Positions 24,984 through 34,700 of a stretch of 55,270 bases of DNA are shown here, one piece after another (position 1 is the stretch's first letter; every line of letters begins with the position of its first letter). Source of the DNA: Oscillospiraceae bacterium (GTDB taxonomy: Bacteria; Bacillota; Clostridia; Oscillospirales; CAG-272). Where the stretch lies: positions 1-55,270 of the forward strand of contig SVQK01000096.1 in the NCBI GenBank assembly GCA_015065385.1, given 5' to 3'. A model generated the notes under the pieces. The model was not told the DNA's origin. It did no database searches and saw nothing but the letters and a program-made list of their open reading frames with translations. The translations under genes and the position numbers were made by a program.

Positions 24984-26483
24984 ATGAAAGCGAAAAAACT
25001 GACCGCGCTTCTACTGTGCATGTCCATGCTCGCCCCGTCCTTTTCGGGATGCAGCGAGAAGGGAACCGGAGAGGCGACCGAACCTTCTGCGACAACAGGC
25101 AATGAAGCGGAACAGACTGTTCCCGGCGCGGATACGGAGGCGGCGGAAGAAGAACGCCTTGTCTGCTCCGTCCCCGGGGATCTCGATATGGGCGGGGCGT
25201 CCGTTCGCTTTCTCCACTTTGCCGACCAGCAGACCTTCAATATCAACGTCGAGGAGATGACGGGAGAGTTATTGAACGACGCGGTTCTTTCCTCCAATCA
25301 GAGGGTTATGGACGATTTGAACTGCGTGTTCGTCCACAATGAAAACGGCGGCATCGAGCCTACGACTCTGACCACCTCCTTCAAGGCGGGTGACGATATC
25401 ATCGAAATCGTCTACGGTACCCAGTGGAAGGTCGCGCCCATAGTCTCCCAGCACATTTTTGCCAACCTGAACGCGAAGGAAGACGTGTACATCGATTATG
25501 AAAAGCCGTGGTGGTATCTGAACTACATTCACGAGGCTCAGACGGACAACGACCACACCTACTTCCTCGCCGGGGACGCCTCCCCGGATGTGTTCCGCCG
25601 CTCCTCCATGATGATCCTGAACACGGATCTTCTGACCGACATCGGGCGGGACGTGAACGACATTTATGAGACTGTCCTCAACGGAGACTGGACCTTCGAC
25701 GTCCTGTCGGAGATCGTGCGAGGCGTCCATATCGACAGCAACGGAGACGGGACCGCGAACGTCGGGGATACCTTCGGATTTGCCTCGTGGACCCGGAGCG
25801 ATGTGGATCACTTTATGATCGACTGCGGTGTCCGCGGCTGTTCCCGCGATGAGGAAGGCGTGCCCTACATCACCTTCAACAACGATATCACCGTCAAGTT
25901 TGTGGAAACGCTGGTGGATTTTCTCTGGAACAACGAGGGCTCCTACTATGTGGAGGGAATCCCGACCTTCGAGATGATGGAGAACAATCAGGTTCTGTTC
26001 CTCTGCGAGAAGTTCTCCCGCCTCGACATGATCCGCGACGTGCAGACAGATTTCACCATTGTGCCGGTTCCGAAGCTGGACAATACCATCGAAACCTACG
26101 GCTCGCTGACCCACGACGACGCGGTGATCCTCTGCATTCCGGTGGTGAGCGTGAACGCGAAGACCTCGACCGCCGTTCTGGAAAAGCTGGGGTATTACTA
26201 CTATTACGATGTCATGCCGGAATACTACGACGTGATCCTGAAAAACAAGTACCGCAGGGATTCCTCCGATGCCGCGTCCCAGATCATCGACCTGATCCAC
26301 GATTCCATGACCACGGATTTTGCCTATATCTACAACTATGGTATGTCCAACATGATGCTTTCGCTGCGGGATCTGATCGGGGTAGCAAAGAGCACGGATT
26401 TCGCCTCGTCCTACAAGAAGAGCGAAAAGGTTTACAACAAGGTTTTCGAAAAGCTCCTGAATTCCATACGGGAAGGCGACTGA
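24984..26483 (+). CDS. Extracellular solute-binding lipoprotein (copy D)
   Basis: 499 residues behind AAAGGAA. The signal peptide ends FSGCSEK (cysteine 23), followed by an acidic linker. Family landmarks: MTGELLNDAVLSSNQRVMDD, YEKPWWYLNYIHEAQ, the loop IDSNGDGTANVGDTFG near residue 251, FTIVPVPKLDNTIETYGSLT and a helical C-terminus. It binds an unknown solute outside the cell, perhaps the product of the GH95-like enzyme's substrate family, since both share an operon. No transporter membrane subunit is in the operon. Confidence 0.85.
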   Translation: MKAKKLTALLLCMSMLAPSFSGCSEKGTGEATEPSATTGNEAEQTVPGADTEAAEEERLVCSVPGDLDMGGASVRFLHFADQQTFNINVEEMTGELLNDAVLSSNQRVMDDLNCVFVHNENGGIEPTTLTTSFKAGDDIIEIVYGTQWKVAPIVSQHIFANLNAKEDVYIDYEKPWWYLNYIHEAQTDNDHTYFLAGDASPDVFRRSSMMILNTDLLTDIGRDVNDIYETVLNGDWTFDVLSEIVRGVHIDSNGDGTANVGDTFGFASWTRSDVDHFMIDCGVRGCSRDEEGVPYITFNNDITVKFVETLVDFLWNNEGSYYVEGIPTFEMMENNQVLFLCEKFSRLDMIRDVQTDFTIVPVPKLDNTIETYGSLTHDDAVILCIPVVSVNAKTSTAVLEKLGYYYYYDVMPEYYDVILKNKYRRDSSDAASQIIDLIHDSMTTDFAYIYNYGMSNMMLSLRDLIGVAKSTDFASSYKKSEKVYNKVFEKLLNSIREGD

Positions 26484-26514
26484 CCCGCCCGGTTCCCATG
26501 AGGAGGAAAATGAT

Positions 26515-27240
26515 ATGATCAACATTGCCGTACAGATCGAAAAAATCGACTATGAGAAAAGCATTGACGCGCTTCTGCCGCAGATCGTTTCCGAATTTGC
26601 ATCAAAGAAGCCGCAGGGCGGGGTGGAGAAGTTCGCCGTCCGTCTCGGAAAGGACGCGGTCCCGGTTGCCAAAAAGCTGCTCCGGTATATGGATGACAGC
26701 CTGAAAGACGGGCTTGTCGTGTGGATGGCCGAAAGCAGGCAGGCTGAGATCGTCGGAACCATCAACCAGCATCTTGATTTCCTCTTCGGCGGATCCGTCA
26801 TGAAGGTGGGCGCGGTGATCGCGGAGGACCGCCCGGGCACGAAGCTTGCCCTGTACGCCTCACAGGTGGATATCGACTACGCCGCGCTCATGAACAGTCC
26901 GGCGGTGGATTCCGCGCTCGGGCAGATCGGGGGAAACGGCGGAGGGCTTTTGAAGGGAGCCGCGAAGCTTGCGCTGCAGATGGCGTCGAAGGCGAATCCC
27001 GAAACCCTCGAAAAGCAGGGGATCGCGCTTCTCGCATCCGACCGGGTGAAACCGAAGCTGCTCTCCGCCATGACCGGCGCGTGCGCGAAAATCGGGCTTA
27101 CGGCGACGCTCGGGGATCTCACCGTGGAGGCGGGAGCGGGACCGGCGGCAAAGACGTCGGAAAACGCGGGACTTCCGGAGAATCTCAGGAGCAAGCTGGA
27201 AGACGCCGTGATCGCCTTTTTGAAAGAATCGTCCAGATAA
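26515..27240 (+). CDS. Unrecognised 241-residue protein in the GH95-like operon
   Basis: AGGAGG lies eight bases before the ATG. No signal peptide and no clear membrane helix. The protein is rich in Ala, Lys, Gly and Leu and largely helical, with FAVRLGKDAVPVAKKLLRYM, GLVVWMAESRQAEIVGTINQ and a Gly-rich turn (QIGGNGGGLLKGAAKLALQM) in the middle. The C-terminus, LRSKLEDAVIAFLKES, is a charged helix. I know no matching family. It starts 31 bp after solute-binding gene D and 19 bp before the beta-helix gene, so it is clearly part of the operon and presumably cytoplasmic. Confidence 0.7.
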   Translation: MINIAVQIEKIDYEKSIDALLPQIVSEFASKKPQGGVEKFAVRLGKDAVPVAKKLLRYMDDSLKDGLVVWMAESRQAEIVGTINQHLDFLFGGSVMKVGAVIAEDRPGTKLALYASQVDIDYAALMNSPAVDSALGQIGGNGGGLLKGAAKLALQMASKANPETLEKQGIALLASDRVKPKLLSAMTGACAKIGLTATLGDLTVEAGAGPAAKTSENAGLPENLRSKLEDAVIAFLKESSR

Positions 27241-27259
27241 ACGGAAAGGAGAGGGCAGC

Positions 27260-28324
27260 ATGTCTTCGGTTTTCAACATTCTCGACTTCGGCGCGGTTCC
27301 GGACGGCGTCACCGATTCCACCGCCGCCATTCAGAACGCGCTCGACGCGGCAGGGGAGTGCATGGGCGAGGTCGTCGTCCCGCCGGGGATCTATTGCACC
27401 GGACGGCTGACGATGCGCCCGCAGACCAAGCTCTCGGGGACGTCCGCGTGGCTGTTCGGCGGATACGGAGGCTCGATTTTCCGTCTGAACACCGCCGATA
27501 CGGACTGCATGATCGACATCACCGGCGCGTTCGGCGTGCAGATCTCCGGCATGAATCTGGAGGGATGCCGTCTCGGCGAGAACATCCACGGCGTGAAGCT
27601 CTTCTGGCCCGTCTACAACGGCGGAGGAAAGGAGGACACGCCCACCATCGACGACTGCAAGATCGGTCACTTCACCGGCGACGGCGTGCGGCTCGAGCAC
27701 ATATGGTGCTTCTCGATCCGTCACAGCATGCTCTGCTTCAACGGCGGAGCGGGCCTCTATGTGGACGGATGGGACGGGTTCATCCTCGACAACTGGTTTT
27801 CCGCCAATCAGAAGGGCGGAATGCTGGGCGGACCCGTGGCCTGTTCCGTCACGACGACCGGAAACCGGGTGGAGTGGAACCGGGTGGGCGGGTTCGTGCT
27901 CCCGTCCGGCAATACCATGAACATCACCGGCAACTACTTCGACCGCAGCGGAGGCCCCGCCCTGAAATTAGGGTGCGAGAAGAGCGGCATGGAATCCCTG
28001 ACGATCACGGGAAACCTGATCTACCGCAGCGGAAAGCCCGGCCCCGGCCTTGAGACGGAGGAGGAAAACTCCCATGTCCTCATGCAGAACTGCGTCAACG
28101 TCACCTTCACCGGCAACACCATGCGCCACGGGAGGGACGACAACGGACAGGGGACGTGGAGCCCGGATATCTGCATGGTGATCCGGGACTGCGATTACTG
28201 CGTCTTCGCCAACAACGCCATTCACCGCGGCTCCATGAAAGAGACGATCCGCTGGGACGGACGGGGGACCTGCCGTTTCGAAGGCAACCTCGGCGAACCG
28301 GTCGGCGCGCCCGACTTTATTTGA
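27260..28324 (+). CDS. Right-handed beta-helix protein (pectate lyase superfamily)
   Basis: 354 residues behind AAAGGAGAGG. The head FNILDFGAVPDGVTDSTAAI followed by QNALDAA and GEVVVPPGIYCTGRLTMRPQ is the PF12708-type opening of pectate-lyase and polygalacturonase-like folds. Then come repeating strands with Asn ladders: FSIRHSMLCFNGGAGLYVDG, NTMNITGNYFDRSGGPALKL, ENSHVLMQNCVNVTFTGNTM. No signal peptide is seen. The fold cuts or binds acidic polysaccharides or glycans in many enzymes; catalytic residues cannot be assigned here. In-operon with GH95-like and solute-binding genes. Confidence 0.82.
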   Translation: MSSVFNILDFGAVPDGVTDSTAAIQNALDAAGECMGEVVVPPGIYCTGRLTMRPQTKLSGTSAWLFGGYGGSIFRLNTADTDCMIDITGAFGVQISGMNLEGCRLGENIHGVKLFWPVYNGGGKEDTPTIDDCKIGHFTGDGVRLEHIWCFSIRHSMLCFNGGAGLYVDGWDGFILDNWFSANQKGGMLGGPVACSVTTTGNRVEWNRVGGFVLPSGNTMNITGNYFDRSGGPALKLGCEKSGMESLTITGNLIYRSGKPGPGLETEEENSHVLMQNCVNVTFTGNTMRHGRDDNGQGTWSPDICMVIRDCDYCVFANNAIHRGSMKETIRWDGRGTCRFEGNLGEPVGAPDFI

Positions 28325-28354
28325 ACGAACAGCAACAGAAAGGATCGGGATCCC

Positions 28355-29986
28355 ATGAAAATCCGAAGATTCCTCTCCGCGCTCCTTGCCGCCGTCCTCC
28401 TCGCGGGACTGCTGCCCACGTCCGCATTGGCCGCGCCAGCCCGTTCAGGACTGTCTGCGAAGGATCAGAAGGTCTACGATATGCTTCACAGGGAGGTCGG
28501 CAGGGTTTTGTCGGGCACCTCCGCCAGCACGATTTTTTCGCTGACCTTCGAAGGGTTCCAGTCCGTCTGGACCGCGTCGGAGCTCGGCGTGAAGAGCATC
28601 GTGAGCGGAGACGGCATCGCATTGGACGCCGCCGAAGCCCTGGCCGATCGTATGGCGGCGTTCTGCACGGACGATCCGCAGAAGATTCTTCTCGCGCTGC
28701 TGGCCGATCTTCCCTACGACCTTTACTGGTACGACAAGACGGCGCAGACGGGATACGGGCTTGACCTCGGCTATCCGGCCTTCCGTGCGTCGATGAACGA
28801 GGACGGGGAATGGATCCTCTATCCTTCCGCCTACGATCCCGATCATCCGACCGACCGTGTCCCCGTCACCTATCAGTTCCAGCTCCCGGTCTCGGGCGAT
28901 TACGGCTACGCGCACCTGTTCACCGGAAAGCGGAAGTCGGTCGGCTCGGCGCAGTCCATCGTGGCGAAGTACGCCGGGAAAAGCGACTATGAAAAGCTGC
29001 TCGGGTACGCCGCCGAGATCTGCGAGCTGACCGATTACGACAAGAACAGCTCCGGCTCGAAGTACGGGGACCGCTGGCAGGTCACCAACGTGTTCGACGG
29101 GGACAAGTCCACCAAGGTGCTCTGCGAAGGGTATGCGAAGGCGTTCAAATACCTTTGCGATCTGACGAAGTTTGACAGCAGCCGGATCGAATGCCGCCTT
29201 GTCTCCGGGCTCATGCAGAGCGTCCCGGGCGAGAACGGAAGAGTGACGTCCGGCTCCCACATGTGGAACATCGTCACCATGGACGACGGGAGGAACTACC
29301 TTGTGGACGTGACGAACTCCGATATGAACGGCGGTCCGGAATTTTTGTTCCTCAAGGGCGGCGTTCCCGTCTACGGCGTCTATACCTTCCAGGATTACTT
29401 CACCTATACCTACGACGAGCAGACGAAGAAGGTCTGGAACACGCTCGATCTTGTCCTCGCAACGGAGGATTACAAGCGGCCTGCCCAAACGGCTCCGGCG
29501 AAGGAAACGCCCAAATCCGAGCCGTCGGGCACGAAACAGCAGAACGCCGCGCCCGCAGGTTCCGCCCCGTCCGTGACCGTCGGACAGGTCGTCGGTCAGG
29601 TGCTCTCCACGGATATCCGGGCGTACGTCAACGGCGCGGAAATCCCGGCGTACAACATCGACGGCAGGCTCGCGGTGCTGGTCTCCGATCTCAACCGGTA
29701 CGGATTCGTCACAAGCTATGAGAACAGCCTGAGAAAGACGACCGTGAAGCGGGACCGGAACGCGAAAGCCTTCTCCTCCGTCCCCTCGGCTGCGTCCGGA
29801 CTGCCCGTCGGATCGCCCGTCATGTCGGTCTATTCCACCGATATCGTCGTGGAGATGGATGGGCGGCGGGTCGAAGCCTTCAACGTGGACAACCGCATGG
29901 CGATCTATTTTTCCGAATTGAAGGAATACGGAACCTACGGCTACGACAACGCCGCGCGCGCATCCAGCGTAACGCTCTACAACTGA
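28355..29986 (+). CDS. Secreted transglutaminase-like protein with two C-terminal repeats
   Basis: 543 residues. A signal peptide (MKIRRFLSALLAAVLLAGLL, cleavage after ALA) precedes an unknown helical region. The transglutaminase-like core follows, with Cys in VLCEGYAKAFKYLCDL (near 257), His in GSHMWNIVTMDDGRN (near 303) and Asp in YLVDVTNSDMNG (near 319): a complete triad. After a Pro/Ser/Thr linker (about 372-405) are two related beta modules, STDIRAYVNGAEIPAYNIDG and STDIVVEMDGRRVEAFNVDN, resembling copper-amine-oxidase N-terminal-like or stalk modules. The protein may be a cell-surface peptidase or cross-linker. It is the last gene of the operon and ends at a strong terminator. Confidence 0.85.
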   Translation: MKIRRFLSALLAAVLLAGLLPTSALAAPARSGLSAKDQKVYDMLHREVGRVLSGTSASTIFSLTFEGFQSVWTASELGVKSIVSGDGIALDAAEALADRMAAFCTDDPQKILLALLADLPYDLYWYDKTAQTGYGLDLGYPAFRASMNEDGEWILYPSAYDPDHPTDRVPVTYQFQLPVSGDYGYAHLFTGKRKSVGSAQSIVAKYAGKSDYEKLLGYAAEICELTDYDKNSSGSKYGDRWQVTNVFDGDKSTKVLCEGYAKAFKYLCDLTKFDSSRIECRLVSGLMQSVPGENGRVTSGSHMWNIVTMDDGRNYLVDVTNSDMNGGPEFLFLKGGVPVYGVYTFQDYFTYTYDEQTKKVWNTLDLVLATEDYKRPAQTAPAKETPKSEPSGTKQQNAAPAGSAPSVTVGQVVGQVLSTDIRAYVNGAEIPAYNIDGRLAVLVSDLNRYGFVTSYENSLRKTTVKRDRNAKAFSSVPSAASGLPVGSPVMSVYSTDIVVEMDGRRVEAFNVDNRMAIYFSELKEYGTYGYDNAARASSVTLYN

Positions 29987-29995
29987 TTTTCCAAC

Positions 29996-30056
29996 GCAAA
30001 AAGCCCTGCTTTCCTTTTGCGGATCGTCCGCGGATCGGAGAAAGCGGGACTTTTTC
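29996..30056. terminator. Bidirectional terminator between convergent units
   Basis: AAAAAGCCCTGCTTTCC (from about 29998) pairs, with a few mismatches, with GGAGAAAGCGGGACTTTTT (to about 30055). A runs on one side and T runs on the other let it work for both the operon and the minus-strand isomerase gene. Confidence 0.7.
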
Positions 30057-30076
30057 CATGCGATGGGAACGGAGCG

Positions 30077-31072
30077 TCACAGCGCGCCGAGCAGCCGGCG
30101 TCCCTTCTCGATCGTCCTCAGCTGCATCCCGAGGGCCGCGATCCGGGACATTCTGGCCGGTGCGGAGAGCTCGTGAGTCAGATATCTTGGTCGGACGGCA
30201 TCCAGAATCCGGGCGCACGAGGGATCCGTCCATGGGCGGTGGCGGTCGATTTTCAGAATATGCGCGTAGCTCACCCCGAAATCCCGGAGGAAATCGGAGG
30301 ACGGGAATCCGTCGGGGAGCTTACCGACCGTCTTCCTGCAATACGCCCCGCTCACGCTCTGATGAAAATGAAGACCGTACACGGACCGGGCAAGCTCCCC
30401 ATGCTCCTTCAGACGGGAGAGAATATAAGAAACGCCTTCCTTCTGGGACCGGATCTTCCATTCGGAGTTCATCAGGTGCCCCGTGTCGAGCATGATTCCG
30501 ACCCGCGGATAATCGATGCGGGACAGAAGATACTCCGTTTCAGCCGGATCGGTGAAGGTGAAGCCCGGCCACCACTGGTTCTCCACGAGGAAATCAAAGG
30601 TCGGCTCCACACCCCGCAACAGCTCGTTGATCAGCTCGAGCGACGCGTCCAGAACCTCCCGGTTCGAGTGCAGCCAGCGGTAGGTATAGCCCTCCTCGAG
30701 GGACACGTCCGATACATGAAAGACGAGATACCGCGCGCCGAGCCGCAGAGCAAGCGACAGATCGGCCCGGAAGAGCGCGAGAAAGCCGTCGGGATCGTCG
30801 CAGCGGTAGAAAGCCTTCGCCGTTTCCATGCTCCCGAATTTGCGGATCAGGGCCGCTTTGTCCTGCCTCCAGAAATCCACCCAGTCGGGATAGAAGGTCA
30901 TGTGATACCCGGCGAGCAGGGAAGGGGGGAACGATTCGTCCAGATAGTCCGGATCGGCAATCCCCTCCACGCCGTCCAGTCCCATGGAGAAAAGCGTCTC
31001 CCCGAGGCTGTCCCAGCTTCCCCACGGTTCAGCGCTGTCCTTGGACAGGGGAAAATTCAAGCTCTGGATCAT
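30077..31072 (-). CDS. Sugar phosphate isomerase/epimerase-like TIM barrel
   Basis: 331 residues of the xylose-isomerase-like (AP endonuclease 2) superfamily. Metal-site motifs are visible: LGARYLVFHVSDVSLEEGYT, FDFLVENQWWPG (Glu), VGIMLDTGHLMNSEW (Asp and His), LARSVYGLHFHQSVSG and RYLTHELSA. There is no signal peptide. Such enzymes isomerise or epimerise sugars or their derivatives; the substrate cannot be assigned. It lies 40 bp downstream of the DUF1905 gene on the same strand and probably shares its promoter. Confidence 0.8.
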   Translation of the reverse strand: MIQSLNFPLSKDSAEPWGSWDSLGETLFSMGLDGVEGIADPDYLDESFPPSLLAGYHMTFYPDWVDFWRQDKAALIRKFGSMETAKAFYRCDDPDGFLALFRADLSLALRLGARYLVFHVSDVSLEEGYTYRWLHSNREVLDASLELINELLRGVEPTFDFLVENQWWPGFTFTDPAETEYLLSRIDYPRVGIMLDTGHLMNSEWKIRSQKEGVSYILSRLKEHGELARSVYGLHFHQSVSGAYCRKTVGKLPDGFPSSDFLRDFGVSYAHILKIDRHRPWTDPSCARILDAVRPRYLTHELSAPARMSRIAALGMQLRTIEKGRRLLGAL

Positions 31073-31112
31073 AAACTGTCCGCCTCCTGTTTCGGTATCG
31101 TTCGGATCGGGC

Positions 31113-31391
31113 TCAGAGCGGCGTCACGACGACCTTCACCGTGTCCCCGTTTCCTTTTCCGAGCGCTTTCCGGATCGATTTCAGAACGCCGATCAGATAG
31201 AGGACGTTCCCTTCTTCATCTTTCAGCCCCATGTTGACGATCGAGCCTTCGTAGGGGATCCCGTCGAACTCTGCCCGGATCTTCACCCGTCCCCGCCCGA
31301 ACTCCTCCCGGATATCCCACGGGAAGACAACGTACGCGCCGCCGTCCTCTTCCTCGCGGATTACCGCTTCAAATTCGTATGACGTCTGCAT
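31113..31391 (-). CDS. DUF1905 domain protein
   Basis: 92 residues that consist of one DUF1905 domain: YEFEAVIREEEDGGAYVVFP, WDIREEFGRGRVKIRAEFDG, YEGSIVNMG, YLIGVLKSIRKALGKGNGD. It is a small beta-barrel of unknown function often found fused to, or near, YdeI-type proteins. A GGAGG site precedes the ATG and a consensus promoter lies upstream. Confidence 0.88.
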   Translation of the reverse strand: MQTSYEFEAVIREEEDGGAYVVFPWDIREEFGRGRVKIRAEFDGIPYEGSIVNMGLKDEEGNVLYLIGVLKSIRKALGKGNGDTVKVVVTPL

Positions 31392-31423
31392 AGTATCCTC
31401 CCTGCCGCGAAATACGGCGGTTC

Positions 31424-31453
31424 ATTATACCACGGATTCCTGCTCCCTGTCAA
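31424..31453 (-). promoter_or_regulatory. Promoter of the DUF1905/isomerase unit
   Basis: On the minus strand TTGACA (31448-31453) and TATAAT (31424-31429) with an 18-base spacer ending CGTGG, the same five bases that precede the -10 boxes at 5843 and 10610. Confidence 0.75.
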
Positions 31454-31548
31454 GCGCATGCGATCCGGCGAAGCTCTGACGACGTGCGTCGAAAGGAGCT
31501 TCTGTTTTCCATGAATTGTATGCAGAAGCAAAAAATATGGTAAATCCC

Positions 31549-31580
31549 TTGAAAAAAAACACAACATATGGTATTATAAT
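31549..31580 (+). promoter_or_regulatory. Promoter of the giant subtilase gene
   Basis: TTGAAA (31549-31554) lies 17 bases from TATTAT (31572-31577); a perfect TATAAT (31575-31580) overlaps it at a 20-base spacing. This leaves a leader of about 110 bases. Confidence 0.5.
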
Positions 31581-31588
31581 GTGGGTTT

Positions 31589-31634
31589 CGGGATGAATCG
31601 GAACGGACATTCTCAGTCATCCCGGAGCCCGATT
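31589..31634 (+). promoter_or_regulatory. Structured 5' leader of the subtilase mRNA
   Basis: CGGGATGA (31589-31596) pairs perfectly with TCATCCCG (31617-31624). AATCGG (31596-31601) can instead pair with CCGATT (31629-31634), and the two helices overlap, so only one can form. A further GGGAT/ATCCC pair lies just before the ribosome site. No known riboswitch class is recognised. Confidence 0.3.
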
Positions 31635-31701
31635 TGAATAATCTCCGCACGACTGCGCGGGATTATACCATTTTGATCCCGAAAGGGTAAGGGGAAAGTA
31701 T

Positions 31702-34700
31702 ATGGAGAAGAACAAGAACCTGTTTCGCGTTCTCGCCCTGCTTCTGACCGTCACGATGCTGTTCGGCCTCATGCCGATGAGCGTCCTCGCGGCCGGGAGC
31801 GGCAAATCCGGCTTCACCGTCGAGAAGGTTGACGGTGTTCCGAGACTGCTGGTCAATCAGAACGCAAACGCAGAAGAGCCCATTCCGGTGCCGGAGCATG
31901 CGGAATTCGACACCGTCCGCGTGTCCATCGTACTGGATAAGGCGCCGCTTCTGGACGCCGGATTTGCCGTCAGCGGTCTGGCTGCAAACACGGAAGCGCT
32001 CAACTACCGCGCGCAGCTCCGTTCCAAGCAGGATATCATGGCGGACAGAATCTCCGCGAAAGTTCTGGGCGGAAAGAAGCTCGACGTGGTCTGGAATCTG
32101 ACGCTCGCCGCGGATATCATTTCCGCGAACGTGAAATACGGCCAGATCGAAGCCATTAAGAAGATTTCCGGCGTGTCCGACGTCATCGTCGAGACCCGTT
32201 ACGATCCCGACGTGGTCAGACGCGAGGCCGACGACCCCGCCATGAGTTCCGCCTCCGATATGACGGGCGGCGCGTACGCGTGGGCTCAGGGCTACACCGG
32301 CGCGGGTTCTCTCGTCGCCATCGTGGATACCGGCCTTGACACCGATCACCAGTCCTTCGACGAAGGCGCGTTCGAGTACGCCCTCGCGCAGACCGGCAAG
32401 ACCGTGGATCTTCTGACCAAGGAAGAGGTCGCAAAGGTCTGGGGCTCTCTGAATATCTCCAAGAGCGTCTCCGGAAACGAGGCGTACTTCTCCTCGAAGG
32501 TTCCCTTTGCCGTGAACTATGTGGACAAAGACTTTGACGTCACCCACGACAACGACATTCAGGGCGAGCACGGTTCCCACGTCGCAGGGATTGCCGCGGC
32601 GAACCGCTATATCCCCGACGGGAACGGCGGCTATGAAAACGCGCTGACCTCCGTTCTGACGCAGGGCGAAGCGCCCGATGCCCAGCTCCTTGTCATGAAG
32701 GTGTTCGGCAAGAACGGCGGCGCGTACGATTCCGACTACATGGTCGCCATCGAAGACGCGATCATGCTCGGCGCGGACGTTGTAAACCTTTCCCTCGGCT
32801 CCGCCAATCCGGGCTTTGTGACCAACGCGACCTACGCGCAGATCATGGATAAGCTGGCAATGAGCGGCGTTGTCTGGGCCAATTCCGCCGGCAACTCCTA
32901 TTCCTGGCCGAATTCCACTTTGGCCGGATACCTTTACGGCGAGGATGTGAGCATGGCTACCGGAGGTTCTCCCAGTGTCTATCCGAACGCGCTCAGCGTC
33001 GCGTCTGTGGACAACAGAGGCTACACCGGCGAGTATCTTGACGTCGGCGGAAACCTCGTCTACTACACGCAGACCACGGATTACGGAAACGCTCCCATCA
33101 GATCCATCGCCGGAGAACACAGCTATGTGCTGATCGACGATCCCGGTGTTGCGGACAACGACTACAGCGGCAACACCTTCGCCGCTCTCGGCAAGGACAT
33201 TCTTGCCGGCAAGATCGCGGTCTGCCAGCGCGGTTCCTCTTCGTTCTTTGCAAAAGCCAACGCCGCAATCGAGCAGGGGGCAATCGCCGTCATTATCTAC
33301 AACAATGACGAAGGCACCATCAGCATGAACCTGACCGGCTACAAATACTCCGCTCCCGCCGTCTCCGTCACGATGGCGGACGGGTATATGATGATGGCTC
33401 TCGCCGAGGAAAAGACGGCAAACGATGTCACCTACTATGAGGGCACCCTCACCGTCGCTCAGTGCATCGGCGCGAACGATCCCGGCGAGCAGGACTACTA
33501 TACCATGTCCGACTTCTCGTCCTGGGGCGTTCCCGGCGACCTCACCCTGAAGCCGGAGATCACTGCCCCCGGCGGAAACATCTATTCCATCTTCGGATCC
33601 AGCCTCGATTCAAAGGGTAAGCCTCAGGGCGGATCCGACCAGTACGAGAACATGAGCGGCACTTCCATGGCGTCTCCGCAGATCGCGGGCGTTACGGCGG
33701 TCATCGCGCAGTATATCCGTGAAAACGGCCTTGTGGAAAAGACCGGACTCACGCAGCGCCAGCTGATCCACTCCCTGCTCATGTCCACCGCGGAACCTCT
33801 CTACGAGCAGGATTCATTGAACTATTACTCCGTGATGAAGCAGGGCGCTGGCCTTGTGGATATCAGCGCCGCCATGAACGCGAAATCCTTCATTATGATG
33901 GACGAGTCCGCGACGGCCTCCGCGGCAGACGGCAAGATCAAGGTGGAACTGGGCGATGATCCGGATCGGCAGGGCGCTTACGGCGCTACCTTTACGGTGA
34001 CCAACATGTCCGACGCGGAAGTCAAGTACCAGCTCTCCGCGGAATTCTTCACACAGGATCTTTTCCAGTACTATGTGTATGACGGAAACGGAAAAGCGGT
34101 CAGCGTCGCCGACTACCTGGATACATGGACCGCGCAGCTCTCAACCAGAGAATACTGGTTCGTCAACGGCGAGTCCAGCGCTCCCATCCTGAGACTCGGC
34201 GCAGGCGAATCCGCGGAGGTGATCCTGTACTTCACGCTGACCGACGTGGATGCCTACGACCTCAACGGCGCCTATATCGAAGGATACATCTTCGTCGAAG
34301 AAGCGGAATCTTCTGACGGCGCGAAGGGCGTGACGCACTCTATCCCGGTGCTCGGCTACTACGGCAGCTGGACCGAATCCACCATGTTCGACCACGGCGG
34401 ATATCTCGAGAGCCAGTACGAAGACCTTGATAACGGTCTCGAGCCGTACATGAACGCCGCGCTCGGTGTGGAAGCCGGCAATGTCAAGCACTTCTCCGTG
34501 AAGCACGCCGGTGAAAAGCTGGATTCCTTCTTCGGAGGCAACCCTGCTTATCCGGATGAAGTCTATTTCGAAGAGCGCAACGCCATGAACGCTGCCGACA
34601 CGCTCTCCGGCGTCAGCTACACACTTCTCCGCAACGCGGGCGCGGGACGTCTGACCATAGCGGACGGTGAGGGCGAGACGGTCTTCCTCAAGGAACTCGG

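Noticed and set aside
25269-26525. A 418-codon minus-strand frame opposite solute-binding gene D
   Set aside because: Shadow of a well-supported lipoprotein gene; no start signal, His/Val-rich with no motif.
32319-33720. The subtilase as a lantibiotic- or phage-associated protease
   Set aside because: No lanthionine, peptide-precursor or phage genes are near. Its size and beta modules fit a cell-surface C5a-peptidase-type enzyme.
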